Source: Candidimonas nitroreducens (GTDB lineage: Bacteria > Pseudomonadota > Gammaproteobacteria > Burkholderiales > Burkholderiaceae_B). From it: DNA of 64,000 nt. Location: assembly GCF_002209565.1 (NCBI RefSeq), contig NZ_NJIH01000003.1:372001-436000 (forward strand), in the 5' to 3' direction. The notes under the pieces are model-generated. The model did no database searches. It saw nothing but the letters and a program-made list of their open reading frames with translations, and had not been told where the DNA came from. Each line of letters begins with the position of its first letter. The stretch's first letter is position 1. Below, piece after piece: positions 28,799-38,200 of the stretch. The position numbers and the translations under genes were made by a program.

Positions 28799-30406
28799 TC
28801 ACATTCTGAACACGCCGAAACGCGTGTCCTCGATGGGGGCGTTGAGCGCGGCCGACAGGCCCAGCGCCAGCACCCGGCGCGTGTCGGCTGGGCGGATGAT
28901 GCCGTCGTCCCACAGGCGCGCCGTGGAATAGTAGGGATGGCCTTCTTTTTCGTACTGGGCCCGGATCGGCGCCTTGAAGGCTTCTTCCTCCGCGGTGCTC
29001 CAGGCGCCGCCCTTGGCCTGGATGCCGTCGCGCTTGACGGTGGCCAGCACGCTGGCGGCCTGTTCGCCGCCCATTACCGAGATGCGCGCGTTGGGCCACA
29101 GGAACAGCAGCCGCGGCCCGAAGGCACGGCCGCACATGCCGTAGTTGCCGGCGCCGAACGAGCCGCCGATCAGCACCGTGAACTTGGGCACCGCGGCGGT
29201 GGATACGGCGGTGACCATCTTGGCGCCGTGGCGCGCGATGCCTTCGTTTTCGTACTTGCGGCCGACCATGAAGCCGGTGATGTTCTGCAGGAACACCAGT
29301 GGTATCTTGCGCTGGCAGCACAGCTCGATGAAATGGGTGCCTTTCTGCGCCGCTTCGGAAAACAGGATGCCATTGTTGGCGATGATGCCCACCGGCATGC
29401 CGTGGATGTGGGCAAAGCCCGTGACCAGCGTGGTGCCGTAGCGCGCCTTGAATTCATCCAGTTCGGAGCCGTCGACGATGCGTGCGATGACTTCGCGCAC
29501 GTCATAGGGTTTGCGCGTGTCTTTGGGGACGATGCCGTTGAGTTCTTCGGGGCTGTACAGCGGTTCGCTGTAGGGCTTGCGGTGCAGCTGCACGGGCTTG
29601 TGCAGGTTCAGCCGGCCGACGGCCTCGCGCGCCAGGTACAGCGCATGCATGTCGTTGTTGGCCAGATGGTCGGCCACACCCGAAAGCCGCGTATGCACGT
29701 CGCCGCCGCCCAGGTCTTCGGCACTGACTTCCTCGCCCGTGGCCGCCTTGACCAGCGGCGGGCCGCCCAGGAAGATGGTGCCCTGGTTCTTGACGATGAT
29801 GGACTCGTCGCTCATGGCCGGCACGTACGCGCCGCCGGCCGTGCACGAACCCATTACCACGGCGATCTGCGCAATGCCTTGCGAGGACATGACCGCCTGG
29901 TTGTAGAAGATGCGCCCGAAGTGCTCGCGGTCGGGAAAGACCTCGTCCTGGTTGGGCAGGTTGGCGCCGCCCGAGTCCACCAGGTAGACGCAGGGCAGGT
30001 GGTTCTGCTGGGCGATTTCTTGCGCCCGCAAATGCTTTTTGACGGTCAGCGGGTAATAGGTGCCGCCCTTGACCGTGGCGTCGTTGCAGACGATGACGCA
30101 TTCCGTGCCGTGCACGCGCCCGACACCGGTGATCAGGCCCGCGCCCGGCGCGGCGTTGTCGTAGACGTCGTGCGCCGCCAGCGGCGACAGTTCCAGGAAT
30201 GGCGTACCCGGGTCGAGCAATCGTTCCACGCGTTCGCGCGGCAGCAGCTTGCCGCGCGCCACATGCTTGGCGCGCGCCGAGGCGCTGCCGCCCTGCGCGG
30301 TATGTTCCAGCTGCTTTTGCAGGTCGTCGATCTGTTCCTGCATGACGGCGGCATTGTCGATGAAGGCCTGCGAGCGCGGATTGATACGGGATTCGATGAT
30401 GGGCAT
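28799..30406 (-). CDS. mccB: 3-methylcrotonyl-CoA carboxylase carboxyltransferase subunit
   Basis: 535 residues, full length for the family. Carboxyltransferase crotonase-type domains with oxyanion glycine motifs [16 protein letters not shown] and [16 protein letters not shown]. Moves CO2 from biotin to 3-methylcrotonyl-CoA giving 3-methylglutaconyl-CoA (liuB). In many relatives the methylglutaconyl-CoA hydratase gene (liuC) sits between this gene and mccA; here only 134 non-coding bases separate them. Confidence 0.95.
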   Translation of the reverse strand: MPIIESRINPRSQAFIDNAAVMQEQIDDLQKQLEHTAQGGSASARAKHVARGKLLPRERVERLLDPGTPFLELSPLAAHDVYDNAAPGAGLITGVGRVHGTECVIVCNDATVKGGTYYPLTVKKHLRAQEIAQQNHLPCVYLVDSGGANLPNQDEVFPDREHFGRIFYNQAVMSSQGIAQIAVVMGSCTAGGAYVPAMSDESIIVKNQGTIFLGGPPLVKAATGEEVSAEDLGGGDVHTRLSGVADHLANNDMHALYLAREAVGRLNLHKPVQLHRKPYSEPLYSPEELNGIVPKDTRKPYDVREVIARIVDGSELDEFKARYGTTLVTGFAHIHGMPVGIIANNGILFSEAAQKGTHFIELCCQRKIPLVFLQNITGFMVGRKYENEGIARHGAKMVTAVSTAAVPKFTVLIGGSFGAGNYGMCGRAFGPRLLFLWPNARISVMGGEQAASVLATVKRDGIQAKGGAWSTAEEEAFKAPIRAQYEKEGHPYYSTARLWDDGIIRPADTRRVLALGLSAALNAPIEDTRFGVFRM

Positions 30407-30508
30407 TGCGATTCCTGAAGCTGGGGGCGTAAACAGCCGGCACGGCGCACGGGTGTGTGCGCCGCGCCGGCCGCCGTTACGGCGGTACAGCGTTGCAGCG
30501 ATATGGCG

Positions 30509-31690
30509 CTACAGCATTTCGACGGCCATGGCCACGGCTTCGCCGCCGCCTATGCACAGCGAGGCCATGCCGCGCTTGCCGCCGGTCTTGCGCAGGCCGC
30601 CGATCAGGGTGACCAGCAGGCGTGCGCCCGAGGCGCCGATGGGGTGGCCCAGGGCGGTGGCGCCGCCGTGGATGTTCACTTTTTCGTGCGGCAGATTCAG
30701 TTCTTTCATGGCTGCCATGGTGACCACCGCAAAGGCTTCGTTGATCTCGTACAGATCGACCTCGCCCACCGACCAGCCGGTCTTGGTGAACAGCTTTTGC
30801 ATGGCGCCCACCGGTGCGGTGGTGAACCACTGCGGCTCTTGCGAATGCTGGGTGTGGGCGACGACGCGCGCCAGGGGCTTGGCGCCGAGCTTCTCGGCGG
30901 TGGAAGCGCGCATCAGCACCAGTGCGGCCGCGCCGTCGGAAATCGACGAGGAATTGGCCGCGGTGACAGTGCCGTCTTTCTTGAAGGCCGGCTTGAGCGT
31001 GGGGATCTTATCGGGCATGGCGCGCATCGGCGCCTCGTCGGTGTCGACCACCGTGTCGCCCTTGCGGCCGGCGATGGTGACCGGCGCGATTTCCCACTTG
31101 AAGCTGCCATCTTCCGTGGCGGCGCGGGCGCGGCGCAGCGATTCCAGCGAGAAGGCGTCCTGCTGTTCGCGCGTGAAGGTGTATTTGGATGCGCAGTCTT
31201 CGGCGAATACGCCCATGGCAGTGCCGCGCTGGTAGGCGTCTTCCAGGCCGTCCAGCGCCATGTGGTCGTAGACGGTGGAATGGCCGTAGCGGTAGCCCTG
31301 GCGGCCGCGCAGCAGCAGGTAGGGCGCGTTGCTCATGCTTTCCTGGCCGCCGGCCACGATGACATCCGCGCTGCCCGCCAGCAGCAAGTCGTGGCCCAGC
31401 ATCGCGGCCTTCATGCCCGAGCCGCACACCTTGTGCACGGTGGTGCACGCAGCGCTCTTGGGCAGGCCGGCGCCCAGCGCGGCCTGGCGCGCCGGCGCCT
31501 GGCCCTGACCGGCCTGCAGCACGTTGCCCATGATCACTTCCTCGACGGCCTCGGGCTTGATGCCGGCGCGTTCGACGGCGGCCTTGATGGCCACGGATCC
31601 GAGCTGGTGCCCGGCCAGCCCCGACAGGGCGCCCATCATGCCGCCCATGGGCGTGCGTGCTACAGAAACGACAACGATTGGATCAGACAT
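30509..31690 (-). CDS. Acetyl-CoA acetyltransferase (thiolase)
   Basis: 393 residues from ATG 31690 with AAGGAG just upstream. Thiolase catalytic residues are all present: VHKVCGSGMKA (nucleophilic Cys near 89), NEAFA, GHPIGASGAR (His) and CIGGGEA (second Cys). It cleaves acetoacetyl-CoA to two acetyl-CoA, the last step when leucine is degraded through acetoacetate. Its start overlaps the last 8 bases of aceK, so translation is probably coupled. Confidence 0.95.
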   Translation of the reverse strand: MSDPIVVVSVARTPMGGMMGALSGLAGHQLGSVAIKAAVERAGIKPEAVEEVIMGNVLQAGQGQAPARQAALGAGLPKSAACTTVHKVCGSGMKAAMLGHDLLLAGSADVIVAGGQESMSNAPYLLLRGRQGYRYGHSTVYDHMALDGLEDAYQRGTAMGVFAEDCASKYTFTREQQDAFSLESLRRARAATEDGSFKWEIAPVTIAGRKGDTVVDTDEAPMRAMPDKIPTLKPAFKKDGTVTAANSSSISDGAAALVLMRASTAEKLGAKPLARVVAHTQHSQEPQWFTTAPVGAMQKLFTKTGWSVGEVDLYEINEAFAVVTMAAMKELNLPHEKVNIHGGATALGHPIGASGARLLVTLIGGLRKTGGKRGMASLCIGGGEAVAMAVEML

Positions 31691-33563
31691 GATTGACTCC
31701 TTGAGTGGAAAGGGCACCGGCTGCGCTTGGGGTGTTCATCGCTGGCCGGCGTAGTCTGCGGGTTTGATCGTAGGGATAGAAATCTTCGATGCGCCCCTGC
31801 GCGGCCCGCTCGCGGCATGCTTGCCACCAGCCGGCCTCGAGCAGTTCGGCATGATGCTTCATGAACGCGGCGCGCACGCGTGCATCGCCCAGAAGAAAAT
31901 GGCCGAACTCTTCCGGAAACACATCGTTGACGCGTACAGGATACCAAGGTTCGCCCGACATTTCGGCTTCTTCATTGGGCGCGGGCGGAATCACGCGGAA
32001 GTTCATTTCCGTCATGCGCTGGATTTCGTCGTAGTCGTAGAACACGATACGGCCCAGGCGCGTGACGCCGAAATTCTTGAACAGCATGTCGCCGGGGAAA
32101 ATGTTGGCGGCCGCCAGCTCGCGGATGGCGTTGCCGTATTGCTCCACGGCCTGCTCCAGCACCGGCGGCGGGGCGTGCGCCAGGTGGATGTTCAGCGGCG
32201 TCATGCGCCGTTCGATATAGACGTGGCGCAGGATGATGGTGTCGCCGTTTTCTTCCACCAGGCTGGGCACTTCGCGGCGCAGCTCCTGCAGCAGCGCTTC
32301 CGAGCAGCGGCTGCGCGGCAGCGCCACCTGCGAATATTCCCAGGTGTCGGCCATGCGGCCGACGCGGTCGTGCAGCTTCACCAGCTGGTACTTGCGGCGC
32401 ACCGTGGCGTGATCCATGCCGTCTTTGCCGATGCGGTCGCGTATCAGCTTGAACACATACGGGTACGAGGCCATGGTGAACACGGTCATGACCATGCCGC
32501 GGATGCCGGGCGCCACGTCGAAGGCATCGTGTGAATGCGCCAAGTGGTGCAGGAAGTCGCGGTAGAACAGCGTCTTGCCCTGCTTTTGCAGGCCTACGGT
32601 GGTGTAGAGCTCGGCCTTGGCCTTGCGCGGTATCAGCGTGTTCAGGAACTGCACATAGGCGGCCGGCGCCTCCATGTCGACCATGAAATAGGCGCGCGTG
32701 AAGCTGAACAGCGTGCTCAGGTCGTCGCTGCCGTGCAGCAGGGCGTCGAGCCTGATGTGGCCCGAAGGCGTGCGCAGCAGCGCGATGGCAAACGGATACG
32801 TGGCGCTTTGATTGATGAGCCGTCCGACGATGTATGCGCCTTTGTTGCGCAGGAACAAAGAATTCAGCACATGCACCTGGCAGTCGGGCGCGATGCGCCG
32901 CGCCCCGTCGCGCGGCAGGCGCCGGCGCAGCTGATGCACCGCCATGCGCGCCAGCAGGCGGGCGTCGGCCGGCAGGTCGGCGAACGGTGCGGCTAGGCCG
33001 AAGGCGGCCACGATATCGATCAGGCAGGCCTGCAGGCCCTTCTCTTTGGGGTAGTAGACCCGGTACGACGGCACCTCGCTGTCTATGTATTCCGTGGATG
33101 CGGCCGGGCGCACGAACAGAAAATCATTGCGGAAATAGTCGCGATGCAAGACCCGGCAGGACACCGAGTTGAAGAAGGTTTCGGCGCATTCCGGCTGGCG
33201 ATGCCCCAGCAGCAGCGCGATGAATTCCGTCTTCACGGCCTGCCAGAAATCCATCTGCGCCGTCGTCAGGCCCTGCCCGGCCGAGGCGCCTTCGGGGCTG
33301 GCGTCGCTGCCCTTGAGCGCGGCGCGCAGCGCCGTGGCGCATTCCTGCACACGGATGTCGTAGTATTCGATGCGCTCGCGCGCCAGTTGCTGGATGCCGT
33401 GCCAGTTGCCCGACTCGAACAAGGTCTTGGCGCGCTGCGCGCTGTAGCGGAACAGCGAATAATGCCGGTCGAAGCCGGCCAGCAGCATGGCCGCGACCTG
33501 CTGCGGCGCCGGGGCGGCGCGCGCCACGGGCTCGATGCGCTGGTGGTCGCCGATGAAGCTCAT
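31683..33563 (-). CDS. aceK: Isocitrate dehydrogenase kinase/phosphatase
   Basis: 626 residues. Matches AceK through its length, including YRVYYPKEKGLQ, FPGDMLFKNFGVTRLGR and the active-site region VFYDYDEIQRMTEMNFR, and a C-terminal extension of about 30 residues. AceK phosphorylates isocitrate dehydrogenase to send isocitrate into the glyoxylate shunt, and reverses this. Its place inside the leucine operon (36 bases after ivd, overlapping the thiolase gene) would tie shunt control to acetyl-CoA supply from leucine/isovalerate. Confidence 0.96.
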   Translation of the reverse strand: MSFIGDHQRIEPVARAAPAPQQVAAMLLAGFDRHYSLFRYSAQRAKTLFESGNWHGIQQLARERIEYYDIRVQECATALRAALKGSDASPEGASAGQGLTTAQMDFWQAVKTEFIALLLGHRQPECAETFFNSVSCRVLHRDYFRNDFLFVRPAASTEYIDSEVPSYRVYYPKEKGLQACLIDIVAAFGLAAPFADLPADARLLARMAVHQLRRRLPRDGARRIAPDCQVHVLNSLFLRNKGAYIVGRLINQSATYPFAIALLRTPSGHIRLDALLHGSDDLSTLFSFTRAYFMVDMEAPAAYVQFLNTLIPRKAKAELYTTVGLQKQGKTLFYRDFLHHLAHSHDAFDVAPGIRGMVMTVFTMASYPYVFKLIRDRIGKDGMDHATVRRKYQLVKLHDRVGRMADTWEYSQVALPRSRCSEALLQELRREVPSLVEENGDTIILRHVYIERRMTPLNIHLAHAPPPVLEQAVEQYGNAIRELAAANIFPGDMLFKNFGVTRLGRIVFYDYDEIQRMTEMNFRVIPPAPNEEAEMSGEPWYPVRVNDVFPEEFGHFLLGDARVRAAFMKHHAELLEAGWWQACRERAAQGRIEDFYPYDQTRRLRRPAMNTPSAAGALSTQGVNHV

Positions 33564-33599
33564 GCTCGACTCTGGGTTTTATGCGTGTTGTGTGCGGCC

Positions 33600-34778
33600 T
33601 CAGGCGGTTTCGCTGAACAGCTCGCGGCCGATCAGCATGCGCCGGATCTCGCTGGTGCCCGCGCCGATTTCATACAGCTTGGCGTCGCGCCACAGGCGGC
33701 CGGTGGGGTATTCGTTGATGTAGCCGTTGCCCCCCAGGATCTGGATGCCTTCGCCCGCCATCCACGTAGCCTTCTCGGCGCAGTACAGAATGACCGCGGC
33801 GCAGTCCTTGCGCACCGTGCGCACGTGCCCGGCGCCGAGCCTGTCCAGGTTCTTGCCCACGGTATAGCAGAAGGCGCGGCAGGCCTGCAGGGTGGTGTAC
33901 AGGTCGGCCATCTTGCCCTGGATCAGCTGGAATTCGCCTATGGACTGGCCGAACTGCTTGCGCTCGTGCACGTACGGCACCACCACGTCCATGACCGCCT
34001 GCATGATGCCCAGCGGGCCGCCGGCCAGCACCGCGCGTTCGTAGTCCAGGCCGCTCATGAGCACCTTCACGCCGCCATTGAGCTGGCCGAGAATATTTTC
34101 TTCGGGCACTTCGCAGTCCTGGAACACCAGCTCGCCGGTGTGGCTGCCGCGCATGCCCAGTTTGTCGAGCTTTTGCGCAATGGAAAAACCCTTGTAGCCC
34201 TTTTCGACGATGAAGGCGGTGATGCCGCGCTGCCGCGCTTCGGGGTCGGTCTTGGCATAGACCACCAGCGTGTCGGCGTCGGGGCCGTTGGTGATCCACA
34301 TCTTGCTGCCATTGAGCACGTAGCGGTCGCCCTTCTTGTCGGCGCGCAGCCGCATGCTGACCACGTCCGAGCCCGCGCCGGGTTCGCTCATGGCCAAAGC
34401 CCCCACTTGCTCGCCCGAGATCAGGCCGGGCAGATACTTGCGTTTCTGTGCTTCGGTGCCGTTGCGGTTGATCTGGTTGACGCACAGATTGGAGTGCGCG
34501 CCATAGGACAGCGCCACCGAAGCGCTGGCGCGCGAGATTTCTTCCATGGCGATCATGTGCGCCAGGTAGCCCATATGGGTGCCGCCGTAGGCCTCGTCCA
34601 CCGTCATGCCCAGCAGGCCCAGCTCGCCGAATTTGCGCCACAGATCCATGGGAAACTGGTCGCTGCGGTCGATCTCGGCGGCACGCGGCGCGATCTCGGC
34701 CTGCGCGAACTCGCGCACCGCATCGCGCAGCATGTCCAGGTCTTGCCCTAGGTCGAAATCCAGGCCGGGAAGATTCAT
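33600..34778 (-). CDS. ivd: Isovaleryl-CoA dehydrogenase
   Basis: 392 residues from ATG 34778 (ATG 34790 also in frame). Acyl-CoA dehydrogenase signatures [35 protein letters not shown] and [26 protein letters not shown]; the internal segment [15 protein letters not shown] holds the glutamate base at the position characteristic of isovaleryl-CoA dehydrogenases. Oxidises isovaleryl-CoA to 3-methylcrotonyl-CoA, passing electrons to ETF. First gene of the liu operon, behind a 28-bp palindrome. Confidence 0.95.
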   Translation of the reverse strand: MNLPGLDFDLGQDLDMLRDAVREFAQAEIAPRAAEIDRSDQFPMDLWRKFGELGLLGMTVDEAYGGTHMGYLAHMIAMEEISRASASVALSYGAHSNLCVNQINRNGTEAQKRKYLPGLISGEQVGALAMSEPGAGSDVVSMRLRADKKGDRYVLNGSKMWITNGPDADTLVVYAKTDPEARQRGITAFIVEKGYKGFSIAQKLDKLGMRGSHTGELVFQDCEVPEENILGQLNGGVKVLMSGLDYERAVLAGGPLGIMQAVMDVVVPYVHERKQFGQSIGEFQLIQGKMADLYTTLQACRAFCYTVGKNLDRLGAGHVRTVRKDCAAVILYCAEKATWMAGEGIQILGGNGYINEYPTGRLWRDAKLYEIGAGTSEIRRMLIGRELFSETA

Positions 34779-34875
34779 GTCGGTCTCCATGATTCGGGGT
34801 AGGCGCCAGGACGGCATCTCGGCATTATGCGCGCAAGCGCGGCGTCCTTGGCAACAGCTTGCCGGAAAGTGTATT

Positions 34876-34903
34876 TATATTACGTTTACGTAAACGTAAT
34901 ATA
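34876..34903. promoter_or_regulatory. 28-bp perfect palindrome, predicted LiuR operator of ivd operon
   Basis: The half site TATATTACGTTTAC is followed by its exact reverse complement, centred between 34889 and 34890, 98 bases upstream of ivd. The core TTTACGTAAA matches LiuR/MerR-type sites known in leucine regulons and is shared with the second palindrome in front of liuR. Binding is predicted, not shown. Confidence 0.8.
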
Positions 34904-34988
34904 GCAGGGGAAACCCGGGTTTTTGCTTTTTGTCCGCCGGCGGGAAGGGTGGCCCAAAAAAAGCGTGCCGCTTGGCGTTGCCGATGCC

Positions 34989-35006
34989 TGCAAGTTATAT
35001 CTTGCA
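34989..35006. promoter_or_regulatory. Inverted repeat upstream of hipB (TGCAAG-N6-CTTGCA)
   Basis: Arms of 6 bases with a TTATAT spacer lie 23 bases before the hipB start. HipB dimers autoregulate by binding such inverted repeats. A second short repeat GTCAG-N6-CTGAC covers the start codon (35031-35046). Confidence 0.5.
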
Positions 35007-35028
35007 AAAAACCAAAGATAATCTAATA

Positions 35029-35301
35029 ATGTCAGCTATGACTGACAAAATTAGAGTCCTCAGCGAGCTTGCTCCACTATTGAAAGCCCACCGGGAAGCC
35101 GCCGGGCTTTCCAAATCCGCGCTTGCCCAACGCGCCGGCAAGGTGCGCGAGGTCATTTATCGCCTTGAGTCCGGCGAAGATGTCACGGTTTCATCCTTGC
35201 TGGCCGTGCTTGGGGCAATGGGGCTGGCGATTCAAATCGTCAAGGCCGGCCTGCCCACCATGCAGGAAGTCGCAGAGCGCTTCGCGCAGGACGAGGAGTG
35301 A
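35029..35301 (+). CDS. hipB: HipB-like antitoxin (XRE/Cro helix-turn-helix)
   Basis: 90 residues from ATG 35029 (or 87 from ATG 35038). The helix-turn-helix spans HREAAGLSKSALAQRAGKVREVIYRLESGEDVTVSSLLAVLGAMG. It should bind DNA and neutralise the HipA kinase encoded 6 bases downstream. Promoter repeats upstream support autoregulation. The module separates liuR from the operon it controls. Confidence 0.88.
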   Translation: MSAMTDKIRVLSELAPLLKAHREAAGLSKSALAQRAGKVREVIYRLESGEDVTVSSLLAVLGAMGLAIQIVKAGLPTMQEVAERFAQDEE

Positions 35302-35307
35302 GCCCGG

Positions 35308-36528
35308 ATGCTGCCCGAGAAGATCCGCGAACTGCAAATCGCCATCGGGCGTGACCTCAGTGCGGGGCAGCTGCTCAAGCAGTCGACCTATGAGTTTCGC
35401 TACTTGGCGTCGCAGCCCGATCAGGCGTCCGTTGCTTTGCTCATGCCGGCCGGCACGCAGCTCACTTGGCAGGACGGCGACCTGTTTCCGGTTATGGATC
35501 AGAATCTGCCGGAAGGCGACCTGTTCCTGCGGCTGCGCGAGGCGTTTCCCAAGCAGCCGCTGACGCCCATGCACCTGCTAGCCCTGATAGGCGATAACGG
35601 CATCGGGCGGCTTGGCTATCGCCTGCCGCGTAATCCACCCGCGGCGGCGGCGCCGGTCTTGACCAAAGAGGCACTCCTTAACACCGCCTACACGCCCGAG
35701 GTGTTCGATGAGTTGGTGCGAGCCTATCTTAGTACCGGGGCCGGAATAGCGGGGATGCAGCCCAAGATCATGGTTCCGGACAGGCCCACCGTGCCCATTC
35801 CGTCCCTGATCGTCAAGGCGGCCAGTCCGGCCTACCCGGGCCTGGCTGCCAACGAATATTTGTGTTTGACGGCAGCCCGATTGGCGGGCATCGCCACGCC
35901 GGAGTTTGCCCTATCGCACGATGGACAGATGCTGGTGCTGGATCGCTTCGATCTGGTGGCAACGGCCGATGGAGGTATCGAGCGCCTGGGGTTCGAGGAC
36001 ATCGCCGCTTTGGCCGGATTGCGCGTACGCGATGTATTGGCCGATCGCAAGTACCAAGGGAGCTACCAGCGTGTGGCCGAACTGCTCAAGCAATTGCAAT
36101 TGCCTCGTGTCAATCTGCACCGCTTTTTTGAACAAGTCGCCTTCACTATCATGGTTCGTAACGGCGACGGCCATCTGAAGAATTACGGGGTGCTGTATCG
36201 ATCGGCCCAAGATGCCTGGTTGGCACCCATGTTCGATGTCGTCACGACAGCAATTTATCGCTATACCCGCTACGATGGTGGCCCGGAGCTGGAAGACCGT
36301 ACCTTGGCATTGAAGCTATTTTCCGGCAAGCATCAGAACCGTAGCTACCCTACACCCGATGAATTGATGCTGTTCGGTAGCAAGGTCTGCGAAGTCAGCA
36401 ACCCCCGCGAGGTTCTGCAGCGCATCGCCGAAGGCAAGCGCGAAGCGATGCGCCAAGCCAAGCGTGATGAGCGCATTCCCCCCGCGCTGCGCGCGGACAT
36501 GGCCGTGGCCTGGGGTGTTGCAGGCTGA
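35308..36528 (+). CDS. hipA: HipA-like serine/threonine kinase toxin
   Basis: 406 residues, near full family length. N-subdomain then kinase: GMQPK (149-153) P-loop, LIVK with ATP-contacting K170, catalytic NGDGHLKN (285-292; D287) and metal site DVVTT (310-314). HipA of E. coli phosphorylates glutamyl-tRNA synthetase, raising ppGpp and inducing dormancy. At the place of the E. coli autophosphorylated Ser150 the alignment by eye gives Gly (GAGIAGMQPK); S142/T143 lie just before. It is convergent with liuR, 11 bases away. Confidence 0.9.
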   Translation: MLPEKIRELQIAIGRDLSAGQLLKQSTYEFRYLASQPDQASVALLMPAGTQLTWQDGDLFPVMDQNLPEGDLFLRLREAFPKQPLTPMHLLALIGDNGIGRLGYRLPRNPPAAAAPVLTKEALLNTAYTPEVFDELVRAYLSTGAGIAGMQPKIMVPDRPTVPIPSLIVKAASPAYPGLAANEYLCLTAARLAGIATPEFALSHDGQMLVLDRFDLVATADGGIERLGFEDIAALAGLRVRDVLADRKYQGSYQRVAELLKQLQLPRVNLHRFFEQVAFTIMVRNGDGHLKNYGVLYRSAQDAWLAPMFDVVTTAIYRYTRYDGGPELEDRTLALKLFSGKHQNRSYPTPDELMLFGSKVCEVSNPREVLQRIAEGKREAMRQAKRDERIPPALRADMAVAWGVAG

Positions 36529-36539
36529 GCCAGGCCTTT

Positions 36540-36932
36540 TCACGTTTGCCGCGGTTCGCGCTCGGCCAGCAGCGCGTGGCAGTTCTGCTGCTGCTCGCGG
36601 ATCTCGGCCAGCGTCAGATCCAGGTCTCGGCGCTGCTGCTCCAGCGACTTGCGCTGGGCTTCCAGCATTTCCAGGTACACGCGCAGCTGCGCGGTGGTGT
36701 CGCGCGGGCTTTCGTACATGTCGATCAGGTTGCGGATCTCGGCCAGCTGCAGGCCCAGCCGCTTGCCGCGCAGCGCCAGCTTCAGCCGGGTGCGGTCGCG
36801 CGGATGGTAGACCCGGTTGCGCCCCGAGCGCGTCGGGCTGACGATGCCCTGGTCTTCATAGAAGCGTATGGTGCGCGGCGTGATCGCGAATTCGCGCGCA
36901 AGCTCGGAGATGGTCCAGGTGGCTTGGGACAT
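36540..36932 (-). CDS. liuR: MerR-family regulator of leucine/isovalerate catabolism
   Basis: 130 residues. N-terminal MerR winged helix (WTISELAREFAITPRTIRFYEDQG, RVYHPRDRTRLKL) and a long C-terminal dimerisation coiled coil, no metal-binding cysteines except one. LiuR-type regulators control ivd-mcc operons from TTACGTNNACGTAA-like sites; two perfect palindromes of that type lie nearby, one over its own promoter. Normally such a gene is adjacent to ivd; here hipBA intervenes. Confidence 0.92.
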   Translation of the reverse strand: MSQATWTISELAREFAITPRTIRFYEDQGIVSPTRSGRNRVYHPRDRTRLKLALRGKRLGLQLAEIRNLIDMYESPRDTTAQLRVYLEMLEAQRKSLEQQRRDLDLTLAEIREQQQNCHALLAEREPRQT

Positions 36933-36947
36933 GGGGGCGGGCGGGGC

Positions 36948-36967
36948 AATTTACGTTAACGTAAATT
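36948..36967. promoter_or_regulatory. 20-bp palindrome, predicted LiuR operator between liuR and MBL gene
   Basis: AATTTACGTTAACGTAAATT is a perfect palindrome 16 bases upstream of the liuR start and ~100 bases before the divergent MBL-fold gene, so it can serve both. Same TTACGT half-site as the ivd operator. Confidence 0.8.
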
Positions 36968-37064
36968 ATGATGCCATAATACAGCGGTCTAGCCTATGGT
37001 TATCGGCCGCCGGCTGCGCGGCGAACCGGCTATGGCGCAGGAAGCGCAAACGGAGAAATATCTG

Positions 37065-38138
37065 ATGAATCCCAACGAACAGAAGTTGCAGTATCCCTGG
37101 GGCGATGCGCAGCCCGAGCCGGGGCGCGCCTTGGCGGTGGCCGATGGCGTGCGCTGGATCCGCATGCCCCTACCTTTCGCGCTGGATCACATCAACCTTT
37201 GGCTGCTGCGCGACGAGATCGACGGCCGCCAGGGCTGGACGGTGGTCGACTGCGGCATTTCGCGCGACGAGGTCAAGACCTTGTGGGAACAGGTATTCGA
37301 GCAAGAGCTGGACGGCTTGCCGGTGCTGCGCGTGGTCGTCACCCACATGCACCCCGACCATGTGGGCCTGGCCTATTGGCTGTGCCAGCGCTGGCAGGCG
37401 CCGCTGTACATGAGCATGACCGATTACATGGTGGCGCGGCTCTGGTCGCGTCCTCCGGCGGCCGGCACGGCAGCTGTGGGCGGCCCTGGCGGACAAGCCA
37501 ATGTCGATCATTTTTCGCTTCATGGCATGCGCGACCCCGCTGCCCTCGAGCAGATCCGCCAGCGCGCCGGCTACTACCCGAACCTGGTGCCTGACGTGCC
37601 CGCGGCGTTTCACCGGCTGATGAATGGCCAGCGCCTGTCCATAGGCGGTCGGCAATGGAGCCTCATCGCCGGCTACGGCCATGCGCCCGAGCACATGTCC
37701 TTGTATTGCGAGGCGCTCGACGTGCTGATCTCGGGCGATATGGTGCTGCCGCGCATTTCCACCAACGTCAGCGTGTTCGCCTACGAGCCCGACGCCAACC
37801 CGCTGCCGCTGTACCTGGATTCGCTGCGCCGCTACGACCCGCTGCCGGAAGACACACTGGTGCTGCCCTCGCACGGCCGGCCGTTCAAGGGCCTGCACGA
37901 ACGCGTATCGCAGCAGCTGACGCACCATGCCGAGCGCCTGCAGGAGGTGCTCGATGCCTGTAGCGAGCCGCGCAGCACCACCGACATCGTGCCGGTGCTG
38001 TTCAAGCGCAAGCTGGATCTGCACCAGATGACCTTCGCCATGGGCGAGGCGCTGGCGCACCTGCACGCGCTGTATTTCGACGGCAAGCTCACGCGCGCCG
38101 TAGGCGAGGACGGCATCATGCGCTTCGTGCGCGCGTAG
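37065..38138 (+). CDS. MBL-fold metallo-hydrolase
   Basis: 357 residues from ATG 37065, chosen for the GGAGA 8 bases upstream. Metallo-beta-lactamase motifs: THMHPDHVG (HxHxDH), GYGHAPEHM (His), SGDMVLP (bridging Asp), LPSHGRPF (His); a C-terminal winged-helix-like region follows. Resembles hydroxyacylglutathione-hydrolase/LACTB2-type thioesterases. Divergent from liuR over a LiuR palindrome, so it probably belongs to the leucine regulon, perhaps as an acyl-thioester hydrolase (inference). Confidence 0.88.
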   Translation: MNPNEQKLQYPWGDAQPEPGRALAVADGVRWIRMPLPFALDHINLWLLRDEIDGRQGWTVVDCGISRDEVKTLWEQVFEQELDGLPVLRVVVTHMHPDHVGLAYWLCQRWQAPLYMSMTDYMVARLWSRPPAAGTAAVGGPGGQANVDHFSLHGMRDPAALEQIRQRAGYYPNLVPDVPAAFHRLMNGQRLSIGGRQWSLIAGYGHAPEHMSLYCEALDVLISGDMVLPRISTNVSVFAYEPDANPLPLYLDSLRRYDPLPEDTLVLPSHGRPFKGLHERVSQQLTHHAERLQEVLDACSEPRSTTDIVPVLFKRKLDLHQMTFAMGEALAHLHALYFDGKLTRAVGEDGIMRFVRA

Positions 38139-38200
38139 CAAGCCTGTATCGGGCGTTTCCGGCTCGATCGGCCGCGGGGCTGGGCCTGTGCGGCCTGGCC

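Noticed and set aside
26544-30418. Long plus-strand frames opposite mccA and mccB
   Set aside because: Same GC-driven antisense effect; the minus-strand genes have complete catalytic motifs.
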